Origin: Roseateles_B sp041906185
Lineage (GTDB): Bacteria; Pseudomonadota; Gammaproteobacteria; Burkholderiales; Burkholderiaceae_C
Length of the DNA stretch: 64,000 nt
Direction: 5' to 3'
NCBI GenBank assembly: GCA_041906185.1
Contig: JAYRJQ010000017.1
Coordinates: 80,765-144,764, forward strand
The notes under the pieces were generated by a model. That model was not told where the DNA came from and ran no database searches. It saw only the letters and a program-made list of their open reading frames with translations. Positions 17,802-26,423 of this stretch are shown in pieces. Every line of letters begins with the position of its first letter. The stretch's first letter is position 1. The position numbers and the translations under genes were made by a program.

Positions 17802-19078
17802 AGGTCCTCGTCCTCGGCAACGGCGGCCGTGAACACGCCCTGGCCTGGAAGCTGGCCCAGAGCGAGCGCGTGAGCCAGGTCTACGTGGCGCCCGGCAACG
17901 GCGGCACGGCGCAGGATGCGCGCTTCAAGAACGTGGCGCTGAGCGACGTCAAGGCGCTGGCCGACTTTGCGCAGGCCGAGAAGATCGCGCTGACCGTCGT
18001 GGGCCCGGAGGCCTTCCTGGCCGCCGGCGTGGTGGACGAGTTCCGCTCGCGTGGCCTGCGCATCTTCGGCGCCACCAAGGCCGCCGCGCAGCTGGAATCG
18101 AGCAAGGCCTTCGCCAAGGACTTCATGAAGCGCCATGGCATTCCCACGGCCGCCTACGAGACCTTCAGCGACGCCGCCGCGGCCCACGCCTATGTGGACG
18201 CGCAGGGAGCGCCCATCGTGATCAAGGCCGACGGCCTGGCAGCGGGCAAGGGCGTGGTCGTCGCCATGACGCTGCCCGAGGCGCACGAGGCCATCGACTG
18301 GATCCTCGAGGACAACAAGCTGGGCGTGGTGCACAACGAGGGCGGCGCGCGCGTCGTCATCGAGCAGTTCCTGCAGGGCGAGGAAGCCAGCTTCATCGTG
18401 CTGTGCGACGGCCGCAACGTCGTGCCGCTGGCGACCAGCCAGGACCACAAGCGCCTGCTCGACAAGGACGAGGGCCCGAACACCGGCGGCATGGGGGCCT
18501 ACTCGCCCGCGCCCGTCGTGACGCCCAACGTCCACGCCAAGGCCATGCACGAGATCATCATGCCCACCATCCAGGGCATGGCACGCGACGGCATCCCCTT
18601 CACCGGCTTCCTCTATGCCGGGCTGATGATCGACGACCAGGGCCAGCCCCGCACGGTCGAGTTCAACACCCGCATGGGCGACCCCGAGACCCAGCCCATC
18701 ATGATGCGCCTCAAGAGCGATCTGTTCGAGGTGCTCATGCACGCCACGGACGGCACGCTGGACCAGGTCGAGCTGCAATGGGACCGCCGCGTGGCGCTGG
18801 GCGTGGTGATGGCCGCCGAGGGCTATCCGCTGAACCCGCGCAAGGGCGACGTCATCACCGGTCTGCCCGCGGAGACCGAGGACGCCATCGTCTTCCAGGC
18901 CGGCACGGCCCTGAAGGATGGCCAGCTGCTGACCCACGGCGGCCGCGTGCTGTGCGTGACGGCACTGGGCGAGTCCGTGAAGACCGCGCAGCAACGTGCC
19001 TACGCCGCGCTGCATGGCATCCATTTCGACGGCATGCAGTGCCGCCAGGACATCGGCTACCGCGCCATCAAGCGCTGA
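17798..19078 (+). CDS. purD: Phosphoribosylamine--glycine ligase
   Basis: GAR synthetase catalyses the ATP-dependent joining of phosphoribosylamine and glycine in purine synthesis. The 426-aa protein opens with MKVLVLGNGGREHALAWKL. It contains the ATP-grasp segments PIVIKADGLAAGKGVVVA and GEEASFIVLCDG, the signature LDKDEGPNTGGMGAYSP (about residue 225), and the metal-binding EFNTRMGDPETQ. The length is normal. It starts within the yebC stop and lies 11 bp before an acyltransferase gene. Confidence 0.98.
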   Translation: MKVLVLGNGGREHALAWKLAQSERVSQVYVAPGNGGTAQDARFKNVALSDVKALADFAQAEKIALTVVGPEAFLAAGVVDEFRSRGLRIFGATKAAAQLESSKAFAKDFMKRHGIPTAAYETFSDAAAAHAYVDAQGAPIVIKADGLAAGKGVVVAMTLPEAHEAIDWILEDNKLGVVHNEGGARVVIEQFLQGEEASFIVLCDGRNVVPLATSQDHKRLLDKDEGPNTGGMGAYSPAPVVTPNVHAKAMHEIIMPTIQGMARDGIPFTGFLYAGLMIDDQGQPRTVEFNTRMGDPETQPIMMRLKSDLFEVLMHATDGTLDQVELQWDRRVALGVVMAAEGYPLNPRKGDVITGLPAETEDAIVFQAGTALKDGQLLTHGGRVLCVTALGESVKTAQQRAYAALHGIHFDGMQCRQDIGYRAIKR

Positions 19079-19089
19079 ACGGCCGTCCC

Positions 19090-19770
19090 ATGAGCAGCAC
19101 CCCGACCGTGACCCCCTTCGTCCCCAGTTCGCCCGACGGCCAGCCGGGCATGCCCCGCGTGATCGAGGGCGGCGAGCGCCTGCGCCGGCCGGGCAGCCGC
19201 CTGGCGCGCGGCCTCCTGCGCCTCTTCGGCTGGCGCCTCGTGTACAGCGGCCTGCCGGCGCGGCAGGGGGTGATCATGGTCTACCCCCACACCTCCAACT
19301 GGGACTTCGTCATCGGCGTCCTGGCGAAGTGGGGCCTGGGGCTGGAGCTCAAGTTCTGGGGCAAGGACTCGCTCTTCAAGCTGCCCGTCTTCGGTGCCTG
19401 GGTGCGCTGGATCGGGGGCATCCCCGTCGAGCGGTCCAGCGCCAACGGCGTGGTGGCGGACACCGTGGCCCAGGTGCGCGCGGCGCAGCAACGCCAGCAA
19501 CTCTTCTGGCTCGCGCTGGCCCCCGAGGGCACGCGCTCGCTGACGGACGGCTGGCGCTCCGGCGCCTACCACGTGGCGGTGCAGGCGGGCATCCCGGTGG
19601 GCCTGGCCTACTTCGACTTCGAGCGCCGGGTGGTCGACCTCACCCATTTCGTGCAGCTGTGCGGCCAGCCCGAGCGGGACTTCGCCCACTTCGCGCAATA
19701 CCTGGCCCCCGTGAAGGGCAAGCGGCCCGAGCAGGCCAGCCCGATCACCCTGAAAGGCTCCAAGCGATGA
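19090..19770 (+). CDS. PlsC-family acyltransferase
   Basis: A 226-aa glycerolipid-type acyltransferase with HTSNWD (HX4D) near residue 74 and APEGTRS near 146. It is paralogous to the protein at 2128-2718, and both share GGI-V and PEGTRS spacing. It probably acylates lysophosphatidate or a related lysolipid at the inner membrane; substrate unknown. The stop overlaps the hemF start. The purD-acyltransferase-hemF-nadD order recurs in Burkholderiales as far as I recall. Confidence 0.82.
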   Translation: MSSTPTVTPFVPSSPDGQPGMPRVIEGGERLRRPGSRLARGLLRLFGWRLVYSGLPARQGVIMVYPHTSNWDFVIGVLAKWGLGLELKFWGKDSLFKLPVFGAWVRWIGGIPVERSSANGVVADTVAQVRAAQQRQQLFWLALAPEGTRSLTDGWRSGAYHVAVQAGIPVGLAYFDFERRVVDLTHFVQLCGQPERDFAHFAQYLAPVKGKRPEQASPITLKGSKR

Positions 19771-20702
19771 ACACACAGCTGGTGCGCGACTACCTGCTGG
19801 GACTGCAGCAGCGCATCATCCACGGGCTGGAGCAGCTCGATGGCCAGCCCTTCATCAGCGACGGCTGGGAGCGCGAGCCCGGCGGGCGTCTGGAGGGCGA
19901 CGGGCTGACGCGCCTGATCGAGAACGGCGGCCTCTTCGAGCGTGGCGGCTGCAACTTCTCGCATGTGCGGGGTCGGGTCTTGCCCCCGTCCGCCACGCAG
20001 CACCGGCCCGAGCTGGCCGGCGCCCCCTTCGAGGCCATGGGCGTGTCCCTGGTCCTGCATCCGCACAACCCCTTCGTGCCCACGGTCCACATGAACGTGC
20101 GCATGTTCGCGGCCCTGCCGGCGGGCGCCGAGCCCGTGGTCTGGTTCGGCGGCGGCATGGACCTCACGCCCTACTACGGCTTCGAGCGCGACGCCCAGCA
20201 CTTCCACCGCACCTGCCAGGCCGCGCTGGAGCCGCACGGCGCCCAGCACTATCCGCGCTTCAAGCAGTGGTGCGACGAGTACTTCTTCCTGAAGCACCGC
20301 AACGAGCCGCGCGGCATCGGCGGCATCTTCTTCGACGACCATGCCGAGGGCGGCTTCGACGCGGCCTTCGGGCTGATGCAGTCCGTGGGCGACGCCTTCC
20401 TGCCGGCCTACGCGCCCATCGTGGAGCGCCGCCAGGGCCTGGCCTACGGCGAGCGCGAACGCGACTTCCAGGCCTACCGGCGCGGCCGCTACGTCGAGTT
20501 CAACCTCGTCTTCGACCGCGGCACGCTCTTCGGCCTGCAGTCGGGCGGGCGCACCGAGTCCATCCTGATGTCCATGCCGCCGCTCGTGAAGTGGCGCTAC
20601 GACTGGCATCCGGAGGAGGGCACGCCCGAGGCGCGGCTCTACACCGACTTCCTGCGCCCCCGCGACTGGGCGAGCGAGAAGGCCACGCATCTATGGCTCT
20701 GA
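19767..20702 (+). CDS. hemF: Oxygen-dependent coproporphyrinogen III oxidase
   Basis: The enzyme decarboxylates coproporphyrinogen III to protoporphyrinogen IX in heme synthesis, using O2. The 311-aa product contains the family signatures NPFVPTVHMNVRMF, WFGGGMDLTPYYGFE, FFLKHRNEPRGIGGIFFDD and FNLVFDRGTLFGLQSGGR. The start ATG at 19767 overlaps the upstream stop by 4 bp, and the end overlaps nadD by 10 bp. It is a soluble homodimeric enzyme in known cases. Confidence 0.98.
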   Translation: MNTQLVRDYLLGLQQRIIHGLEQLDGQPFISDGWEREPGGRLEGDGLTRLIENGGLFERGGCNFSHVRGRVLPPSATQHRPELAGAPFEAMGVSLVLHPHNPFVPTVHMNVRMFAALPAGAEPVVWFGGGMDLTPYYGFERDAQHFHRTCQAALEPHGAQHYPRFKQWCDEYFFLKHRNEPRGIGGIFFDDHAEGGFDAAFGLMQSVGDAFLPAYAPIVERRQGLAYGERERDFQAYRRGRYVEFNLVFDRGTLFGLQSGGRTESILMSMPPLVKWRYDWHPEEGTPEARLYTDFLRPRDWASEKATHLWL

Positions 20703-21328
20703 GCCCGGACACCGCCACGGGCACCGGCGCGGCCGGCCCCGTGGGGCTGTTCGGGGGCTCCTTCGACCCGCCACATCGGGCGCACCTGAGCCTCGCCCGC
20801 ACGGCGCTGCAGCAGCTGGGCCTGGCCGAGCTGCGCTGGCTGCCGGCGGGGCAGCCCTGGCAGAAGACGGGCCGGGCGCTGGCATCGCCGGCGCACCGCC
20901 TGGCGATGGTGCAGGCGCTGGTCGCGGGCGAACCGCGCTTCGTGGTCGACAGCACGGAGCTCGACCGTCCGGGGCCGAGCTACATGATCGACACCGTGGA
21001 GGCGCTGCAGTCGCGCTTTCCACAGCGGCGCGAGTGGTTCCTGGTCATCGGCCAGGACCAGTACGCGCGCCTTGCCAGCTGGCATCGCTGGCAGGACTTG
21101 TTGAATCGACTCACCCTGGCCGTCGCGGCCCGGGCGGGTCAGGCGGTGATCGCCGCGCCCGATGTGGCGGCGGTGGCTCACCGGGTGGTCCGGCTGGACA
21201 TGCCGGCCCTGGAGATTTCCTCCACCCTCGTGCGCGGGCAATGCCAGCGTGGCGAGGACATCACGCCCATGGTGGGCGACGGGGTTGCGCGCTATATTGC
21301 CCAGCACCGTCTTTACAGCGAGCACTGA
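20693..21328 (+). CDS. nadD: Nicotinate-nucleotide adenylyltransferase
   Basis: NadD makes deamido-NAD from nicotinate mononucleotide and ATP. The 211-aa product has GLFGGSFDPPHRAHL, where the nucleotidyltransferase (H/T)XGH motif reads HRAH with Ala in place of Gly. WFLVIGQDQYARLASW and the ISSTLVR adenine/phosphate motif (read as EISSTLVRG) follow. The ATG at 20693 lies within the last codons of hemF and is followed at once by rsfS, so translation is coupled. Confidence 0.94.
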   Translation: MALSPDTATGTGAAGPVGLFGGSFDPPHRAHLSLARTALQQLGLAELRWLPAGQPWQKTGRALASPAHRLAMVQALVAGEPRFVVDSTELDRPGPSYMIDTVEALQSRFPQRREWFLVIGQDQYARLASWHRWQDLLNRLTLAVAARAGQAVIAAPDVAAVAHRVVRLDMPALEISSTLVRGQCQRGEDITPMVGDGVARYIAQHRLYSEH

Positions 21329-22138
21329 ATGGACATTCGTAAACTGCAGCGAGCCATCGTCGATGGTTTGGAAGACGTCAAGGCGCAAGACATCGTCGTC
21401 TTCAACACGGAGCACCTCTCGCCCCTGTTCGAGCGCGTGATCATCGCCTCTGGCACGAGCAACCGTCAGACCAAGGCCCTGGCTTCCAGCGTTCGCGAGA
21501 CCGTCAAGGGCCGCGGCATGGCCGTGATGCGCACCGAGGGCGAGGACAACGGCGAGTGGATCATCGTGGACTGCGGCGCCGCCGTCGTGCACGTGATGCA
21601 GCCGGCCATCCGCGAGTACTACCACCTCGAGGAGATCTGGGGCGGCAAGCCCGTGAAGCTGAAGGTCGCCACCGGCGAGACCAAGCTGGTCAAGGCCTCG
21701 GAAGACGCCAGCGACGACAAGCCCGCGAAGAAGTCCACCGCGAAGAAGCCGGCCGCCAAGGCCGTCAGCGAAGAGACCGCCGGCATGAAGGCCGCCGTCA
21801 AGAAGCCGGCTGCCAAGAAGGCCGCGGCCAAGACGCCGGTCGCCAAGAAGGCCGCCACCAAGACCACCGGGACCAAGGCCGCCGCCACTAAGACGGCCAC
21901 CAAGACGGCCACCAAGACGGCCGCCAAGGCCCCGGCCAAGCGCCGCAGCACCGAGCTGAGCCCGCGCACCAAGGAAGCCGTGACCGTCAAGGTCGGCACC
22001 AAGAAGCCGGCCGCCAAGAAGTCCCCGGTGAAGGCGGCTGCCAAGCGCGCGCCGGTCAAGTCGGCCGCGAAGTCGGCCGTGAACGCGGCCGCCAAGCCCG
22101 CGGCCCGCAAGCCCGCCGCCAAGAAGGCCGCCAAGTAA
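21329..22138 (+). CDS. rsfS: Ribosomal silencing factor RsfS with histone H1-like tail
   Basis: RsfS binds ribosomal protein uL14 and blocks subunit joining in slow growth. Residues 1-118 are a complete RsfS domain (FNTEHLSPLFERVIIASGTS, EWIIVDCGAAVVHVM, EYYHLEEIWGG). The usual protein ends there at about 105-120 aa, but this one continues to 269 aa. The extra tail (about 130-269) is made of Lys/Ala/Pro/Thr units such as KKPAAKKAAAK, like AlgP or eukaryotic histone H1 tails. It starts directly after the nadD stop. The tail may bind RNA or DNA; that is inference. Confidence 0.93.
   Translation: MDIRKLQRAIVDGLEDVKAQDIVVFNTEHLSPLFERVIIASGTSNRQTKALASSVRETVKGRGMAVMRTEGEDNGEWIIVDCGAAVVHVMQPAIREYYHLEEIWGGKPVKLKVATGETKLVKASEDASDDKPAKKSTAKKPAAKAVSEETAGMKAAVKKPAAKKAAAKTPVAKKAATKTTGTKAAATKTATKTATKTAAKAPAKRRSTELSPRTKEAVTVKVGTKKPAAKKSPVKAAAKRAPVKSAAKSAVNAAAKPAARKPAAKKAAK
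21887..21922. repeat. 12-bp tandem repeat in the rsfS tail
   Basis: ACYAAGACGGCC is repeated three times head to tail, the first copy with one change. It encodes Thr-Lys-Thr-Ala. Copy-number change would keep the frame and alter the tail length. Confidence 0.85.
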
Positions 22139-22141
22139 GGC

Positions 22142-22609
22142 ATGCGCCTCCTGCTGATGGCCGTGGGCCAGCGTCAGCCCGGCTGGGCGGACGAGGCCTA
22201 CGAGGACTTCGCCAAGCGTTTCCCTCCGGAAATGCGCCTGGAGCTCAAGGCCGTCAAGGCCGAGCCCCGGGGCGGCAAGAGCACCGAGCAGCTGATGGCC
22301 GCCGAAGGCCAGCGCCTGGAGGCGGCCCTGCCCAAGAGCGTGCGGCGCATCGTGCTCGATGAGCGCGGCGATCGCGTCACGACCAAGCAGCTGGCCGAGC
22401 GCCTGGAGCGCTGGAAGGGCGACGGCCGCGACGTCGCCATCTTCATCGGCGGCCCGGACGGCCTGCATCCCGACCTCAAGGCCAAGGCCGACGAGCTGCT
22501 GCGCCTCTCCGATCTCACGCTGCCGCATGCCTTCGTGCGCGTGCTGCTGGCCGAGGCCCTGTACCGGGCCTGGTCCGTGATGGAAGGCCACCCCTACCAC
22601 CGCGAGTGA
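22142..22609 (+). CDS. rlmH: 23S rRNA (pseudouridine-1915-N3) methyltransferase RlmH
   Basis: RlmH is a SPOUT-class methyltransferase that methylates pseudouridine 1915 of 23S rRNA on the 70S ribosome. The 155-aa protein has the family length. It shows VLDERGDRVTTKQLA, the SAM-binding knot FIGGPDGLHPDL, and the C-terminal RVLLAEALYRAWSVMEGHPYHRE. It lies 3 bp after rsfS, the common rsfS-rlmH arrangement. Confidence 0.97.
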   Translation: MRLLLMAVGQRQPGWADEAYEDFAKRFPPEMRLELKAVKAEPRGGKSTEQLMAAEGQRLEAALPKSVRRIVLDERGDRVTTKQLAERLERWKGDGRDVAIFIGGPDGLHPDLKAKADELLRLSDLTLPHAFVRVLLAEALYRAWSVMEGHPYHRE

Positions 22610-22614
22610 GCCCC

Positions 22615-23217
22615 ATGGCCGAGTTCATCTACCTGGCGTCGCAAAGCCCGCGCCGCCGCCAGCTGCTGGAGCAGATCGGCGTGCGGCACGAGCTGCTGCT
22701 GCCCGGCGCCGACGAGGACGCCGAAGCCCTCGAGGCCGAGCGCGAGGGCGAGAGCCCCGATGCCTACGTGCAGCGCGTGACGCTGGCCAAGCTCGACGCG
22801 GCCCTGGAGAGACGCCAGCGCCGCGGCCTGCCCGAGGCGCCGGTGTTGTGCTCGGACACGACCGTGGCCCTGGGCTGCCGCATCCTCGGCAAGCCCGTCG
22901 ATGCGGACGATGCCCTGGCGACGCTGCGGCTGCTCTGCGGGCAGGAGCACCGCGTGCTGACGGCCGTGGCCCTGGGCGAGGGCGCGCGCCGCGCGCTGCG
23001 CGTCAGCGTCTCGACGGTGCGTTTCGCGGCCGTCGACGACGAGGCTCTGCGCCGCTACGCCGCCAGCGGCGAGCCCATGGGCAAGGCTGGCGCCTATGCC
23101 ATCCAGAGCCAGGCCGCCGCCTGGATTTCCCACATCGCGGGCAGCTATTCAGGCATCATGGGCCTGCCCCTTTATGAGACCGCGCAGCTGCTGGCGGACT
23201 TCGGTCTGAAGGTCTGA
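22615..23217 (+). CDS. maf: Maf-family nucleotide pyrophosphatase
   Basis: Maf proteins hydrolyse non-canonical or specific nucleoside triphosphates (dTTP/UTP or CTP type) to monophosphates. The 200-aa product starts with the signature YLASQSPRRRQLLEQIG. It continues with CSDTTVAL and KAGAYAIQSQAAAWISHIAGSYSGIMGLP. ATG 22615 is used here; a GTG at 22606 overlapping the rlmH stop is possible. It sits between rlmH and rng. Confidence 0.94.
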   Translation: MAEFIYLASQSPRRRQLLEQIGVRHELLLPGADEDAEALEAEREGESPDAYVQRVTLAKLDAALERRQRRGLPEAPVLCSDTTVALGCRILGKPVDADDALATLRLLCGQEHRVLTAVALGEGARRALRVSVSTVRFAAVDDEALRRYAASGEPMGKAGAYAIQSQAAAWISHIAGSYSGIMGLPLYETAQLLADFGLKV

Positions 23218-23371
23218 ACTTCTGAAGGTCTGAGCGCCTGAAAGCCGCGGCGCCTGCCGCCCCGATCCTGGCATGATGGGGTCAGGTCTTGCGCCGACGC
23301 GCAAGCCGTCGCCTCGAACGCTGGCGCCAGCGGTGATGCCCACTGCTGGCGCGAGCGCTGGAGCCCAAGCA

Positions 23372-24853
23372 ATGGAAGATATCCTCATCAACTGGTCTCC
23401 CCAGGAGACCCGCGTCGCCGTGGTCGAGAACGGCGCAGTGCAGGAACTGCACGTCGAACGCACCCTGGAGCGCGGCCTCGTCGGCAACGTCTACTCCGGC
23501 CGGGTGGCGCGCGTGCTGCCGGGCATGCAGTCGGCCTTCATCGACATCGGCCTGGAGCGCGCCGCCTTCCTGCATGTGGCGGACCTCCACATCGCCGGGC
23601 AGACGGGCCGCGGTCACCACGCCGAGAACGGCACGCCCACGCCCATCGAGCGCCTGGTCTTCGAGGGTCAGGCCTTGACGGTGCAGGTCATCAAGGACCC
23701 CATCGGCACCAAGGGCGCGCGGCTGTCCACGCAGATCTCCATCGCGGGGCGCATGCTCGTGCACCTGCCGCAGGACGAGCACATCGGCATCTCCCAGAAG
23801 ATCGGCTCGCCCGAGACGCGCGAGCAGCTGCGCCAGCGCATGCAGGCGCTGGTGGGCAAGGCCGACGAGGGCGGCGGCGGCGGCTTCATCCTGCGCACCA
23901 ACGCCGAGGACGCCAGCGACGAGGAGCTGGGCTCCGACATCGCCTACCTGCGCAAGACCTGGGCGACGATCCGCGAGCGCAGCTTCCGCTCGCCGCCGGG
24001 CACGCTGCTGCACCAGGACCTGAGCCTCGTCGAGCGCGTGCTGCGCGACCTGGTGAGCGAGCGCACCGGCTCCATCCGCATCGACTCCCGCATGCAGTAC
24101 GAGGTGCTGCACGGCTTCGGCGAGATGTACATGCCCGCCGCCGTGGCCAAGCTGGAGCACTACCGCGGCGAGCGACCCATCTTCGACCTCCACAACATCG
24201 ACGGCGAGATCGACCGCGCCCTGGCGCGCCGCGTGGACCTGAAGTCCGGCGGCTACCTCATCATCGACCAGACCGAGGCGATGACGACCATCGACGTCAA
24301 CACCGGCGGCTTCGTCGGTGCCCGCAACTTCGACGACACGATCTTCAAGACCAACCTCGAGGCGGCCGGCGCCATCGCCCGCCAGCTGCGCCTGCGCAAC
24401 CTCGGCGGCATCATCATCGTGGACTTCATCGACATGACCCGCGAGGAGCACCGCGCCTCGGTGCTGTCCGAGTTCCGCAAGCAGCTGGCCAAGGACCGCA
24501 CCAAGGTCACCGTGGGCGGCTTCACGCAGCTGGGCCTCGTCGAAATGACTCGCAAGCGCACGCGGGAGTCGCTCGCGCGCATGCTGTGCGAGCCGTGCCC
24601 GACCTGCGAGGGGCGTGGTCAGGTCAAGACCGCGCGCTCGGTCTGCTACGACATCATGCGGGAGATCCTGCGCGAGGCGCGCCAGTTCGCGCCCAAGGAG
24701 TTCCGCGTGGTGGCGGCGGCCAATGTCGTCGAGATGCTGCTGGACGAGGAGAGCCAGCATCTGGCCGGCCTCTCGGACTTCATCGGCCGGCCCATCTCCC
24801 TGACCGCCGAGCCGACCAACCAGACCGAGCACTACGACATCGTGTTACTGTGA
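23372..24853 (+). CDS. rng: Ribonuclease G
   Basis: An endoribonuclease that matures the 16S rRNA 5' end and turns over mRNA. The 493-aa protein begins MEDILINWSPQETRVA. It has the S1 RNA-binding region (GNVYSGRVARVLPGMQSAFI) and the catalytic metal-binding aspartates in TTIDVNTGGFVG and IIIVDFIDM. The zinc-link region is CEPCPTCEGRG. There is no RNase E-type C-terminal scaffold. The start at 23372 is preceded by a 155-bp stretch without another gene. A terminator follows the stop. Confidence 0.96.
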   Translation: MEDILINWSPQETRVAVVENGAVQELHVERTLERGLVGNVYSGRVARVLPGMQSAFIDIGLERAAFLHVADLHIAGQTGRGHHAENGTPTPIERLVFEGQALTVQVIKDPIGTKGARLSTQISIAGRMLVHLPQDEHIGISQKIGSPETREQLRQRMQALVGKADEGGGGGFILRTNAEDASDEELGSDIAYLRKTWATIRERSFRSPPGTLLHQDLSLVERVLRDLVSERTGSIRIDSRMQYEVLHGFGEMYMPAAVAKLEHYRGERPIFDLHNIDGEIDRALARRVDLKSGGYLIIDQTEAMTTIDVNTGGFVGARNFDDTIFKTNLEAAGAIARQLRLRNLGGIIIVDFIDMTREEHRASVLSEFRKQLAKDRTKVTVGGFTQLGLVEMTRKRTRESLARMLCEPCPTCEGRGQVKTARSVCYDIMREILREARQFAPKEFRVVAAANVVEMLLDEESQHLAGLSDFIGRPISLTAEPTNQTEHYDIVLL

Positions 24854-24889
24854 TTCCCGGCAGGGGAGGCCGCCTGCGGCACAATCGGC

Positions 24890-24913
24890 GGGCGCCTCTC
24901 GAGGCGCCCTTTT
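24890..24913 (+). terminator. Intrinsic terminator between rng and tolB
   Basis: GGGCGCCTC (24890-24898) and GAGGCGCCC (24901-24909) form a perfect 9-bp stem with a two-base gap, followed by TTTT. It ends only 25 bp before the tolB start codon, so it may act as an attenuator for tolB as well. Confidence 0.82.
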
Positions 24914-24938
24914 CGATTGTCGACCTGCCCACGAGCCG

Positions 24939-26252
24939 ATGAACCGCACCTTCCTGCCCGTCCAGCCCCCGAGCAACCTGCTGCGCCGCCGCCTGCTGGT
25001 GTCCTCCGCGGCCTCCGCCGCCGCCTTCAGCCTGCCGGCGCTGGCCCAGTTCCGCGTCGAGATCTCCGGCGTGGGCGGCACGCAGATCCCCATCGCCATC
25101 GCCGACTTCCGCGACGAGTCCCTGGCCGGCCAGTCCGTCGCCGCCATCGTGCGTGCGGACCTCGAGCGCAGCGGCCAGTTCCGATCCGTCGCCACGCCGG
25201 CCGGGCTCTCGGAAGCCATCAGCCCCAACTTCAACGAGTGGCGCGCCAAGCAGGCCGATGCCCTGGCCGCCGGCTCCATTGCCCGCCTGGCCGACGGCCG
25301 CCTCGACGTGCGCTACAAGCTCTGGGACGTCGTCCGCGGGCAGGACCAGGGCGGCGAGGCCCAGGCCGTGCACCCCGACGACGTGCGCCTGGCTGCCCAC
25401 CGCATCGCCGACAGCATCTACCAGAAGCTCACCGGCGACCGTGGGGTCTTCGCCACGCGCATGGCCTATGTCACCAAGACCGGCCCGCGCTACCAGCTGC
25501 GCATCACCGATGCCGACGGCGAGGGCGGCCAGATCGCCCTGAACAGCCCCGAGCCCATCATCTCGCCGGCGTGGTCGCCGGAAGGGCGCGAGATCGCCTA
25601 TGTGTCCTTCGAGACGCGCAAGGCCGTGGTCTGGCTGCAGGACCTCTCCACCGGCCGCCGCCGCGCGCTGGCCGACTTCCGCGGCTCCAACAGCGCGCCG
25701 GCCTTCTCGCCGGACGGCCAGCGCCTGGCGCTGACGCTGTCGCTGGCCGGCGGCTCGCAGCTCTTCACCATCAGCCGCAACGGCGGGGACCCGCGCCGCC
25801 TGAGCCAGACCCGCGCGATCGACACCGAGCCGGTCTACAGCCCGGACGGCGCGCAGATCTACTTCGTCAGCGACCGCGGCGGCTCGCCCCAGATCTACCG
25901 CATGCCGGCCAACGGCGGCGAGGCCCAGCGCGTCACCTTCAACGGCAGCTACAACATCAGCCCGTCCATCAGCCCGGACGGCAAGACGATGGCCTTCATC
26001 ACCCGCGAGGGCGGCTCGACCTTCCGCCTGTGCGTGATGGACCTCGTGACGGGGCAGTCCCAGAAGATCACCGAATCCACCGACGACGAAAGCCCCAGCT
26101 TCGCGCCCAATGGCAAGCTGATCGTCTACGCCACCCGCGCCGGCGGCCGCGACGTGCTCATGACGACGACGCTGGACGGCCGCATCAAGGCCAAGCTCGT
26201 GGCCAGCACCGCGGATGTTCGCGAGCCGACGTGGGGGCCTTTCGGCCGCTGA
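24939..26252 (+). CDS. tolB: Tol-Pal system beta-propeller protein TolB
   Basis: TolB is the periplasmic partner of Pal in the Tol-Pal system, which keeps the outer membrane attached during cell division. The 437-aa product has an N-terminal export signal (RRRLLVSSAASAAAFSLPALA, with an arginine run), an alpha/beta domain, and a six-bladed propeller with repeated SPDG motifs (SPDGQRLALT, SPDGAQIYFVSD, SPDGKTMAFIT). pal and cpoB follow, but tolQRA are not upstream; rng is instead. Confidence 0.97.
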   Translation: MNRTFLPVQPPSNLLRRRLLVSSAASAAAFSLPALAQFRVEISGVGGTQIPIAIADFRDESLAGQSVAAIVRADLERSGQFRSVATPAGLSEAISPNFNEWRAKQADALAAGSIARLADGRLDVRYKLWDVVRGQDQGGEAQAVHPDDVRLAAHRIADSIYQKLTGDRGVFATRMAYVTKTGPRYQLRITDADGEGGQIALNSPEPIISPAWSPEGREIAYVSFETRKAVVWLQDLSTGRRRALADFRGSNSAPAFSPDGQRLALTLSLAGGSQLFTISRNGGDPRRLSQTRAIDTEPVYSPDGAQIYFVSDRGGSPQIYRMPANGGEAQRVTFNGSYNISPSISPDGKTMAFITREGGSTFRLCVMDLVTGQSQKITESTDDESPSFAPNGKLIVYATRAGGRDVLMTTTLDGRIKAKLVASTADVREPTWGPFGR

Positions 26253-26423
26253 AGGCGAGAGGCAAACCGCCATTCATGCCCCGTTGGCAGCATTTGGTTC
26301 CATCTGATGGTGACCTGTGCCCGAAGTCATGCGGGCTTTGAGTCAAAATACGGCCCGAGCCGGGACCGCCTCGGCCGCCGGAAGCAATCCGAACGTACGG
26401 ACATTGAGGATCCAAGGAGAGAA

